From contig CM030711.1 of assembly GCA_017979445.1 (NCBI GenBank), forward strand, positions 18,430,922 through 18,494,921: a stretch of 64,000 nt of DNA, given 5' to 3'. The notes under the pieces were generated by a model. That model was not told where the DNA came from and did not search any database. It saw only the letters and a program-made list of their open reading frames with translations. The position numbers were made by a program, and so were the translations under genes. Positions within the stretch are counted from its first letter, which is position 1. Every line of letters begins with the position of its first letter. This document shows, piece after piece, positions 46,187 through 56,606 of this stretch. The DNA is from Akebia trifoliata. Taxonomy: Eukaryota > Streptophyta > Magnoliopsida > Ranunculales > Lardizabalaceae.

Positions 46187-47734
46187 GATAAATGGGGGAT
46201 TTACACTGCATTTGATTTTTTTTTGTTTAAATAAAAAATTTAATTTTATGAAGGTTCGGTAAACATTTTAACTCTCTTTGAATCTGAAGAGTTTTCAAAA
46301 TTGCTATCAAGAGGGTAACCTTTAATTCAAAGTTCACCTTATCCTTTGGGGTTGACTAGGCTTCAGAATCAAAATGCCCTTAGTTTGACAGGGAATATTA
46401 CACTAGGGACTATTGAACATAATTTGAAAACAAATGCCCCTAGTATAAGGGGAAAACTATACTCTTTAGAAAAGGAAGTACCCTTGTTATGAAAGTTTGA
46501 AATCTTTGATTACGGCAAGCGCAATAAAGGTTTAACTTTTAATTTTGACTTTTTATATTGAAGATTTTGGGTCAGGCTCAAAGAAATTTGAACAAAATAT
46601 TTCTTTCTGAAATTCATCATAGAATTTGTTCTTTCTCCCAGTCAGTTCGCTTAGGGACATGAAACTCTTCAGATCAATCATAGACGAGATACTTGTATCC
46701 ACTAAGTCTATATTTGGTTCAAACTAGGTATTGAAACTTGATCATTCGGACTTCTGATATTTCAACACGGGCTACCTTTTCAGCTTCTCAACTCAACGGA
46801 GATTTTCTTTTATTTTTTGATAGCTCTAAGTTTTGCCTAGATTGCCTATTCAGGTTTTCAATCTAGCGAGAATGCTATAGCTTTTGCCTAGATCGCCTTT
46901 TTAGGTTTTCGATCTAGCGAGCTTACAATTTTTTCTTTTTTTCTTGCTTTAATTGTTGTCAAGGTCATCCTTTCAGATTTTTAACCTCGCGAGCTTGCTT
47001 TAATTTTTGCCTAAGTTGCCCTTTTGGGTTTTCAACGTAGCAGGCTCTTTTTTTTTCTTCCTGTCTGAACTTCTGGAGTTGCTGTCTGATCATTCTTTGC
47101 TATCTTCCTTGACTTTTGGCACGGTACTTAGGAGGACTTTCATGGGTAAGCTTAGGACTGGGTATAAAAAGAAAGGAATATTGAGGCTCAAAAACCCAAA
47201 TGCCCCTTGTGTGGCATTTCCTTTTAAATTATTTTCTTTTTCCTTAAATTTTCTTCCCCACTTTGACAATTTTTTTCTTTTGAATTTTTTCTTTTTAGAT
47301 TTTTTCTTTGTTGGGGAATTTATTTATTTATTTTTTTTATTTTGATGTGGTCGGGCCTGAAGTAATTTTTCAAGTTTCCTACGTATCCCAGAATTTTGGG
47401 GTCAGACCAAAACGTAGTTCGAATTTTTCCCTCCCCTGGGTTAGGTGATAAACTAAAAGGGGCGACAGACACCTCTATAAAATCGATAAACTAACTCGAC
47501 TCAACAGGAAAAGAGTAGACTCAATTTAAAGAAGACATGACCTTGCTGAAAAAAAGGACTCGAGCTAATCCAAATGACTCATGAAAACTCAAGACAACTA
47601 CCCACCCCGGGCTTGATTAGGACTGAAGACTGAGACATTGCTTACAACCGACATGACTGAGGCACTGTGATCTTCAATGAACAATTGGGCGATGTTGAGA
47701 AATTTTGAGGTCATTTCTCACTGTTGACTTGAGA
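45178..47734 (-). mobile_element. Element F, upstream part (array, 3' untranslated region, pre-RT scrap)
   Basis: This continues the F element to the right of C: array, 3' untranslated region (46187-47440, with a hairpin block at about 46815-47040), and then, after a deletion of the whole pol region, a 290-bp scrap of the segment before reverse transcriptase (47441-47734). It ends at a junction with the truncated LTR of D. Confidence 0.7.
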
Positions 47735-48499
47735 CCTCTAAAATATCTTTAATTCTTTAGACCCCCAAATGGAGGGGTCCTTAAAGAAATATCTCACGAA
47801 CCCTCAACAATTTTACTTAAAAGTCCGATTGATCGATTTTTTTGGTTCAAATATTTAAATTAATTTCATTAATGTTTCACTTCAATTATTTAATATTTTA
47901 TTTATTAATTTAGAATTTTTTAATTATGAAAATTGTGAAATTACCGTTTTGCCCCTGGAGAGGACTTTTCACGTTTTAAGTCGATTTTTAATGTTCTAGG
48001 ATGTTTTAGAATCGATTTTTCGTAAGGAATTCAATGAAAATATTAGTTTGTGCCATTTATGAAATTTTTTGTGTGAAATGGTTGCGAACTTTATGAGGGG
48101 CATTTTCGTAATTTTGTCAAATTCTGTTAAAATTAGTGAAATGATTTATTTGGTTTTGATTTGTTATTTTATGTGTTCGAAAGAGTTTTCCTAAGCGTAA
48201 TGTAGGCTCTAGGGTTGTTTTGATGTTAGGGGTATTTTGGTAATTTGGTCAATTTTTAGTGATTTTTATCGTGAAGCTTCTCTTTGTCTGCAAGATGATG
48301 GTTTCTATGTTTTTGGGGTCGTATTTTCCTAGCGTAGCGTGATTTCTAAGGTTTTGTCAATTTGAGATACCTTATCCGGATTTCTGAAACATATCTGGTA
48401 ACAAAATAAAACAATGGAAATAACATCTATCATTGGGAATCATTGTGATCGGGTTGACGAGTTGATTAATCAGGGGAGTGTAAGAATGGGGTGTCTACA
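47735..48499 (-). repeat. 3' LTR of element D, truncated (765 bp)
   Basis: The first 765 bp of the LTR on the minus strand, up to ...CCTCTAAAATATC. The rest, including the TATA box and the CA end, is missing at the junction with element F at 47734/47735. Confidence 0.8.
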
Positions 48500-48512
48500 G
48501 ATGCCCCTCTTT
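48500..48512 (-). promoter_or_regulatory. Polypurine tract (element D)
   Basis: AAAGAGGGGCATC on the minus strand, touching the LTR's TGTAGACACC start. Identical tracts are at 34542-34554 and 36582-36594; decayed ones are at 25886 and 27889. Confidence 0.75.
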
Positions 48513-48824
48513 GGCAGAGGGTTGAAGCAAACTAGATAGCAAATCTATTTTAGTAGATAGTGCGATATCTGAATGCCAAAGCTAGTGACAGTTCATTTTG
48601 CAGCCTGATGTAGCAATTCATCAAGGTGTTCGGATCCTTGAGGGTAAAGCTCTTCCCGAATTAAAAAATTGTCAGGTCCTTGAATGCAAACTCTCACTGA
48701 CAGTGTCAGATCCTTGAATTTTAGAAAATTCTCCTTGACTGAAAAGTGCAAATGTGTGATTTAAAATCTGAGCATAATTTGAGCATAATCTGAGTATAAA
48801 CTGAGCATAATTTGAATATAAACT

Positions 48825-49537
48825 GAGCATAATTCCGAGAAAACCCTCGGCGGTAACTGAGCATAATTCCGAGAATACCCTCGGCGGTAACTGGGCATAG
48901 TTCCAAGAAAACCCTTAGCAGCATCTGAGCATAGTTCCGAGAAAACCCTCGGCGGCATCTGAGCATAATTCCAAGAAAACCCTTGGCGGCATCTGAGCAT
49001 AGTTCCGAGAAAGCCCTCGGCGGCATCTGAGCATAATTCCAAGAAAACCCTTGGCGGCACCTGAGCATAATTCCAAGAAAACCCTTGGCAGCATCTGAGC
49101 ATAGTTCCGAGAAAACCCTCGGCGGTAACTGAGCATAGTTCCGAGAAAACCCTCGACGGCATCTGAGCATAGTTCCGAGAAAACCCTCGGCGGCATCTGA
49201 GCATAGTTTCGAGAAAACCCTCGACGGCATCTGAGCATAGTTCCGAGAAAACCCTCGGCGGTAATTGAGCATAGTTCCGAGAAGACCCTCGGCGGTAACT
49301 GAGCATAGTTCAGAGAAGACCCTCGGCAGCATCTGAGCATAGTTCAGAGAAAACCCTCGGCGGCATCTGAGCATAGTTCCGAGAAAATCCTCGGCGGCAT
49401 CTGAGCATAGTTCCAAGAAAACCCTCGACGGTAACTGAGCATAATTCCGAGAAAACCCTCGGCGGAAACTGAGCATAGTTTCGAGAAAACCCTTGGCGAT
49501 AATTGAGCAAAATCCAAGATAACCCTTGGAGGTAACT
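48825..49537 (-). repeat. 34-bp tandem array in the 3' untranslated region (element D)
   Basis: About 21 units of GCATAGTTCCGAGAAAACC plus CTCGGCGGCATCTGA (plus-strand reading). Of 21 units read, about 15 have perfectly paired 5-bp arms: CCGAG/CTCGG in most, CCAAG/CTTGG in several, and TCGAG/CTCGA in one (about 49206). Degenerate half-units extend to about 48768. Same family as the array in B. Confidence 0.9.
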
Positions 49538-51077
49538 GAGCAAAACTGGTAGAGGAATGAATGAATTTTGGAAAAGAATGAACGAATTTGGAAAAAAATG
49601 ATTAGAACGAATCGGAGAATGAATAAATCTGGAAGATAATGAATCGGGAAGAGAAATGATCGATTCCAAGAATGATTGGATCTGGAAAAGAATCTGGAGA
49701 ACGAAAAAATGCCATATCTCCTATGTGAGATCCAAAATACTTTTATTTGAACCTCAAGGATTTATCAAAAAGTTTTATGAATTTAAAACCTGAGTTTTTA
49801 TTTCTTTTGAACCTCAAAAGTTTTTCAAAAAAACTGTTATCAAGAGGGTAACCTTAAGTTTGGGGTTCCTATTATTTTTGTAGGATTAACATTGCTAGAA
49901 GACAAAATGCCCCTAGTTTGACAATGTACATGGCATTGAAGATAATTGAAAACATCATGCAAAAATTAAAAAAACTGCCCCTAGTATAAGGGGGAAAAGT
50001 TACAAGAAAGAAAATGCCCCTTGTATGAAGGTTTGAAATATTTGATTACCACAAGCGCAATAAAGATTTAACTTTTAATTTTGATTAATTTTATTAAAGA
50101 TTTTGAGTCAGGCTCAAGAGAACAAAATATTTCCTTTTGGGACTCATCATAGAATTCACCATTTTCTCCATTGGTTCACTCGGGGAAGTAAACATTTTCA
50201 GATCGATCGTAGACAAGATACTTGTGGCTTCTGAATCTATGCCTGGTTTAAACTAAGTATTGAACTTGATTATTCGGACTTCTGATGTTTCAGCTCGGAC
50301 CGCTCTCAGCTTGGGATTTTCTTCTGTTTTTCTTTGTTGCTCTAACTTTTGCCTAGATCGCCTTTTCAGGTTTTCAATCTAGCGAGCTTGCTCTAGCTTT
50401 TGCCTAGATCGCCTTTTCAGATTTTCGATCTAGCGAGCTCTTCTCTTTTTTTTCTTTGCTCTGATTGTTGCCAAAGTTGTCCTTTCTGATTTTCAACCTT
50501 GCGAGCTTGCCTTAATTTTTGCCTAAGTCGCCATTTTCGGGTTTTCAACTTAGTAGACTTTATCATTTTTTATCTTCTTTTGCTCCTCTGAACTTCTAGA
50601 GTTACTGTCTGATCATGCTTTACTATCTTCCTTAACTTTTCGCACGGTACTTAGGAGGACTTTCATAGGTAGGCTTAGGACTGGGTATAAAAATAAAGGG
50701 ATTTTGAGGCTCAAAACCCAAATGCCCCTTGTGTGACATTTCCTTTTAAATTATTTTCTTTTTTCTTGAATTTTCTTTCCCACTTTGACAATTTTTTTCT
50801 TTTAAATTATTTCTTTTTAGATTTTTTCTTTGTCGGGGAATCTATATATTTTTTTTATTTTGATGTGGTCGGGCCTGAAGTAACTTCTCAGGTTGCCTAC
50901 GTACTCCAGAATTTTGGGATAAGACCAAAATGTAGTTCGAACCTTCCCTCCCCTAGGTTAGGTGATCAGGCTAAGAAATAAAAGGCACAATTTTTTTTTT
51001 AAAAAGGCTGCAAAGGGCTGAGAAAGGAGATAATGAACTGGGTAGCAGGGAAATTGATTCGACCAAAGATGACCTCC
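49538..51077 (-). other. Proximal 3' untranslated region of element D
   Basis: No gene. It includes the four-unit hairpin block (50341-50555) and the segment next to integrase. The frame at 50733-50981 is low-complexity F/L-rich sequence, not a gene. Confidence 0.65.
50341..50555 (-). repeat. Hairpin repeat block with covarying arms (element D)
   Basis: Four units of 50-65 bp. Arms on the plus strand: CTAGAT (50353-50358) with ATCTAG (50377-50382); CTAGATC (50404-50410) with GATCTAG (50427-50433); CAAAGTT (50472-50478) with AACCTTG (50495-50501), one mismatch; CTAAGT (50523-50528) with ACTTAG (50548-50553). The loops share a GCC...TTTTC core. Confidence 0.7.
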
Positions 51078-53545
51078 TTAAATGTAGTACCGTTTGATTT
51101 GGTCAAGGTTGGTTGGTTTTGGTAATTCGATTCCATCATGATCGTGAAGTCTGACAGCTTTTCCTGGTAATATTTCTTTGACGATGAACGAACCTCCCCA
51201 ATTTGGTTTGAACTTCCCCCTGGGATCAAAAATAGGTGCCCTGTTCTCTTTGAATACTAAATCCCCGACTTGTAAGTGACGGGCCTTGATTTTCTTGTCA
51301 AACGCACGGGCGACTCTTCTTTGATAAGCTTGCACGTGGTACAATGCTCTTCGTCATTTTTCTTCGATCAAATTCAATTCTTCATACCGTTGACGAACCC
51401 AATCTGCTTCTGACAACTGACTTTCTAACAAAATCCTGAGAGATGGAATCTCCATTTCAACTGGCAAGACTGCTTCCATGCCATACACTAAGGAGTAAGG
51501 AGTAGCTCCAGTGGAGGATCGAATTGAGGTTCGATATGCCCATAATGCAAATGGTAGTTTTTCTGACCAATCTCGATGTGATTGACACATTTTTCTGAGG
51601 ATAGTCTTAATATTCTTATTAGCTACTTCGACTGCTCCGTTAGTCTGAGGTCGACAAGGAGATGATTTATGGTGTGAGATTTTGAACTTTGAACACAATT
51701 TGATAACCTCAGCTTTGAAGTGCGACCCGTTATCAGAGATCAGCTCCGAAGGTACTCCGTATCGACTGATGATGTTTGTTTGAATAAACTTTGCAACTCG
51801 AGACGCAGTGAAGACAGCATAAGAGGCAGCTTCGACCCATTTGGTAAAATAATCGATGGCAACTGGAATGTATTCGTGCCCGTTTGATGCCTTAGGCGAT
51901 ATTTTACCAATAATGTCAATTCCCCAGACTGAGAATAGCCATTGTGAAGTCAGACCCACTAATTGAGATGGTGGCACATGTATAAGGTTCGCATGTACTT
52001 GGCACTTATGACAGGTTTTGACCATGTGATGACAATCTATTTCCATCGTGGGCCGGTAGTATCCTTGTCTCATAATTTTCTTAGCTAACATTTTCCCACT
52101 CATGTGAGGGTCATATTCTCCTGAATGTAGTTCAATCATTATCTGTTCAGCTTGATCTTCATCAACACACGACAAGTGAATCCCATCATAGGACCTTTTG
52201 TATAAGCTTCCTGCGCACAGGATAAATTGAGATGTTAATCTTAGTAGGGTCTGTCGTTCCTTCCTCGATGCTTTTTCCGAGAATTCTTGTTTTTCCAACA
52301 CTCTCTTTATATCTGTGTACCATGGCTTTTCATCGGATAGTCGAGTAGCAATGTTGATCTGATGGCAGTATGCGGGTCTGTCTTTAACTTCAACAGTGAT
52401 CGATCTCAATTCCATGCCAAGGGGCAAATGGATCATTGAAGATAAAGTTGCTAAAGAGTCAGCAAACCTGTTATCCTCCCTTGACAAATGCTGGAACAGG
52501 ATAACCTTAAACTTACTGACTAAGTTTAACAAATACTCATGGTAAGGTTTCAACTTTTCATCCCTAGTCTTCCATTCTTCCAACGACTGATGTATGACCA
52601 AGGCTGAATCCCCAAAAACCTCAATTTCTATAATGCCTAAGTTCAAAGCAGCTTCGAGCCCCGCGATGCATGCCTCGTATTCAGCCGTGTTATTAGTGTT
52701 CGAAAAGGCTAATTTAATAGCAATAGGAACGTGGCATCCTTCCTGAGAAAACAGGACTGCCCCTATTCCATACCCATTTTGATTGGCGGCTCCATCAAAG
52801 TACAACTGCCATGTTTGGTTCTGCAGTTCTTCTTTAACGTGCAAGATGTTCTCATCAGGGAATTGATCGACGGGCCTTATTCCTTCTACTACAGGGTGAT
52901 CTGCCAAGTATTCTGCTACAGCTCTTCCTTTGATAGACTTTTGTGTAACATGCGTGATGTCAAACTCTGATAGCAACAATAACCATCGCGCGGTTCTCCC
53001 TGTCAACGCCGGCTTCTCGAAAAGATACTTGAGGGGATCCATCCGAGATAACAGGATAATTCAATGAGACAACATATAGTGCCGGAGTCTTTGAGTGGCC
53101 CATACCAGTACTAGCAGGTTTTCTCCAAGGATGAATAATTTTGTTCATACTCTAACATCTTCTTACTGATGTAGTAGATGGCCCTTTCTTTGCGAGTATC
53201 TTTGTCATACTGTGCAAGCATGCATCCCATAGCTTCTTCTGTGACTGACAGATAAAGAAGAAGTGGTTCGCCCGGTGTGGGAGGAACCAAAATAGGCGGG
53301 TTTAAGAGATACTCCTTGACTTGGTCGAAAGCCTTTTGACGTTGCTCATTCCAAACTGTTGGTTCATTCTTTTTTAGAAGCTTGAAAATAGGTTCGCAAA
53401 CGTTGGTGAGTTGAGCGATGAACCTGCTAACATACTGGATTCTGCCCAGAAAACCTCGAATCTGCGTTTCAGTCTCGGGCGGTGGCATCTCTTGGATAGC
53501 TTTAATCTTTACAAGGTCTACTTCAATCCCTCTTTGACTGACCAC
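51078..53545 (-). pseudogene. pol: Pol, second part: RNase H, archaeal-type RNase H, integrase (element D)
   Basis: Downstream of the solo LTR the frame continues with the degenerate RNase H (about 53545-53111; LLLYLSVTEEAMG has Ser where the catalytic Asp is expected). After a frameshift near 53050-53110 comes an open block of 562 codons (53042-51354). That block has the second RNase H with Asp83 (YFDGA), Glu near 121-123, Asp145 (FGDSA) and Asp195 (RFADS). Its integrase has His306, His313, Cys344 and Cys347 in the zinc finger and catalytic Asp376 (GIDIIG), Asp437 (SDNG) and Glu472 (GAVEV). A TGA at 51351-51353, likely from CGA, separates the integrase C-terminal tail (51344-51078, ends RYYI). 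Integrase inserts the cDNA into nuclear DNA; here all its catalytic residues are kept. Confidence 0.85.
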
Positions 53546-55292
53546 TGTAGACACCCCATTTTTGCACTCGCCTGATTAATCAACTCGTCAATCCGATTGC
53601 AATGATTCCCAATGATGGATGTGTATTTTGTTGCTTTATTTTGTTACTAGATGTGTTTCAGAAATTCGGATGAGGTATCTCGAATTGACAAAACCTTAGA
53701 AACCACGCTACGCTAGGAAAATACGACCCCAGAAACATAGAAATCATCATCTTGTAGACCAAAAAGAAACTTCACGATAAAAATCACTAAAAAATTACCA
53801 AATTACCAAAATACCCCTAACCTCAAAACAACCCTAGAGCCTACGTTACGCTTAGGAAAACTCTCTCGAACACATAAAATAACAAATCGGAACCAAATAA
53901 ATCATTTCACCAATTTTAATAGAATTTGACAAAATTACGAAAATGCCCCTCATAAAGTTCACAATCATTTCACACAAAAAATTTCATAAATAACACAAAA
54001 TAATATTTCCATTGAATTCCTTACGAAAAATCGATTCTAAAACATCCTAGAACATTAAAAACCGACTTAAAACGTGAAAAGTCCTCTCCGGGGGTAAAAC
54101 GATAATTTCACAATTTTCATAATTAAAAAATTCCGAAATTAATAAATAAAATATTAAATAATTAAAGTGAAATATTGATGAAATTAATTTAAAATTTTGA
54201 ATTAAAAAATCGATCAATCGGACTTTCAGGTAAAATTGTTGAGGGTTCGTGAGATATTTCTTTAAGGACCCCTCCATTTGGGGGTCCAAAGAATTAAAGA
54301 AATAATGGAAGGGGGTTCTCCAAAAATTTAAAGTCAATCAGGCAAGACTGTAGTCAAAGTATTAAAGTCAATCAAGTGAGACTAAAGTCAAAATTAAAGT
54401 CAATTAAGCAAGACGGAAGTCAAAATATTAAAAGTCAATCAATTAAGACTAAAGTCAAAACATTAAAAGTCAATCAAATAAGACCAAAAGTCATAATAGA
54501 ATTCTAATTAAATAATAACTCTATCTAATAGAGTTATAACTTAAAAACAATTCTACGTAAAACAATTCTAATTAAAACACAATTCTACCTAAAACAATTT
54601 TAACTAAAACACAACTCTAATTAAAAGATCTCTAATTAAACACTAACTCTATCCAAATCAACCCCTAAAAACATCTATAAATAGAGGTGCTCACACCCTA
54701 TTTTCGTATCAAATCATAAACCCTAAGAGAAGTAGGTCTAAAAGTTCCCCTAGCCCCCTATAAACCCTAGTTTTTGAGTCCCAACTCCTTACCTAACATC
54801 CCTCCTTCAATTTTAGTCTAGAAAACACCTAAAATCCCTCCAAAAACACCCCCAAATCCGCAACAAACTTGAAGAGTTCAGATCCAAAAACAAGGAGATA
54901 CCTTGATCTAGGAGATCCGAAGTCAAATCCGGAGACAGAACAAAGCAAGGGAGTACAGTACAAGGAGCTCTTTTTGTCAGATCTGAGGGAGCAAAATCCT
55001 TGCTATCGAAAAGGTATGAAATTTTTATTTTTGTTTTTATCTAGGTTTTTAGCAATGTGATATATTTGGGAAGTTAGTAGAGACCGACTTTGGCCGGGCG
55101 GGGTTGGTGCCTAACACCTTCCAACCCCGTAATATGATCCCCGAATTCAGATTTTTTATGGTAGATTAGTTCTTTTTATCCATGTTAGAGTCAGTTTTGT
55201 TCCTAGACCATAATAACTAGGTGGCGAATCCCAAACCTCAAGGGTCAAAAGCGGATCTGCGCACCCCGCGGATCGAGGGCGCTTTCAACCAC
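53541..55292 (+). mobile_element. Solo LTR with 5-bp target duplication ACCAC, inserted in pol of D
   Basis: A complete family LTR of 1742 bp (53546-55287), in the opposite orientation to D, from TGTAGACACC to GGCGCTTTCA. It is flanked on both sides by ACCAC (53541-53545 and 55288-55292). Removing the LTR and one ACCAC rejoins the reverse transcriptase reading LLGFVV with VSQRGIEVD. TATA box at 54676-54685. This is the product of insertion followed by LTR-LTR recombination. Confidence 0.95.
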
Positions 55293-56546
55293 AAATCCCA
55301 ACAGTTTTCCAGAAGTTACTCCAAATACACATTTCTGTGGGTTAAGGCGGAGTTGGTACTTTTGAATCCTTGTGAGAAATTTTTCTAACGCTGTAACATG
55401 CCCTAGTCATTCCTTAGATTTGACTATCATATCATCAACATAGACTTCGACTTCCTTGTGTATCATGTCATGTAGTAAAGTCGTGGTTGCTCTTTCATAG
55501 GTAGCTCCAGCGTTCTTCAAACCAAAAGGCATGACCTTGTAGCAGAAGGTCCCCCATTGTGTGATGAATGAAGTTTTTTGCATATCTCGAGGGTCCATTT
55601 TTATCTGATTGTACCCTGAAAATCCATCCATGAAGGACAACAACGCGTGTCCTGTTGTACTGTCCACTATAACATCTATGTGTGGTAAAAGGAAACTATC
55701 CTTTGGGCTTGCTTTGTTTAAGTCTCTAAAATCCACACACATCCTGACTTTTCCATCCTTTTTCGGTACCGGAACGACATTAGCAATCCACTCAGGGTAT
55801 TCTACTACTTCCAAAAATCCAGCGTTAATCTGCTTCGTAACTTCTTCCTTTATTTTCAAAGTCCATTCCGGCTTCATACGTCGAAGTTTCTGTTTGATTA
55901 GTCGAGCATCAGGATATAACGGAATCCGATGTTGGACAATATCTGTGCTTACCCCTGGCATATCCTCGTAAGACCACGCGAACACGTCTTTGAACTTTCT
56001 GAGCAAGTCTACTATCCCTTTGCGTCCATTGGGAGATAAAGTGACCCCTATCCGAATTTCTTGAGGACTTTCTTTTGTTCTGAGGTTGATAACCTCTACT
56101 TCCTCTATTAGAGGTCGAGCCTGACGTTCCTCTTCTTGTTTAAGTAATTTGATTATTTCAAGGGGAGGTTTTTCGTTAGAAGACTCTCCCTCCGAAGCCA
56201 GATTATTAGTTGAATTATTATTGCGCTCGGGGTAATCAAAAATTTCTTTCATTTCATTAAAGAGAGATGGGGTAACAGGACTCATTGCAGACTTGACAGA
56301 CTCACTCGACTCAGTAGGAAAAACAGACTCCCTAGAAGCAACAGATTCAGTAGAAACAACTAACTTACTTGACTCAACAGAAATAAATGACACAACTGGT
56401 ATGTCAGACTGAACAGGACTAATGGGACCGACAGACCCAGCCTTGACATGCAACACAGGACTGATTACATGATAATTTGATAGAGACCCAACAGCGGGTT
56501 TGATTACAGACTGAGGATTTGGGATTCCTTTCTCAACTGACAACAC
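55288..56546 (-). pseudogene. pol: Pol, first part: reverse transcriptase (element D)
   Basis: Copies element RNA into DNA in the particle. The frame opens at 56546 (MLSVEKGIPNPQ). A Ser/Glu-rich linker of about 170 residues leads to RT, with VPVPKKDGKVRMCVDFRDLN, MDGFSGYNQIKMDP, FCYKVMPFGLKNAGATYERA and the catalytic YVDDM. A TGA at 55405-55407 interrupts it at KSKE; B has CGA (Arg) there, so it is a C-to-T change. Beyond the stop the frame continues to LNPQKCVFGVTSGKLLGFVV and is then cut by the solo LTR. The start may not be genuine, because in this family RT is normally made as part of a longer polyprotein. Confidence 0.85.
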
Positions 56547-56606
56547 TAAGATACCATGATCTTCAATGAATAGCTGATCTATGTTGAGGGAGTACAGATC
56601 GAGCTG

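Noticed and set aside
50999..51229. Overlapping frame at the integrase tail (also 39107-39346 and 16498-16689)
   Set aside because: It overlaps the integrase C-terminus in another frame, and its similarity between copies is explained by DNA identity.
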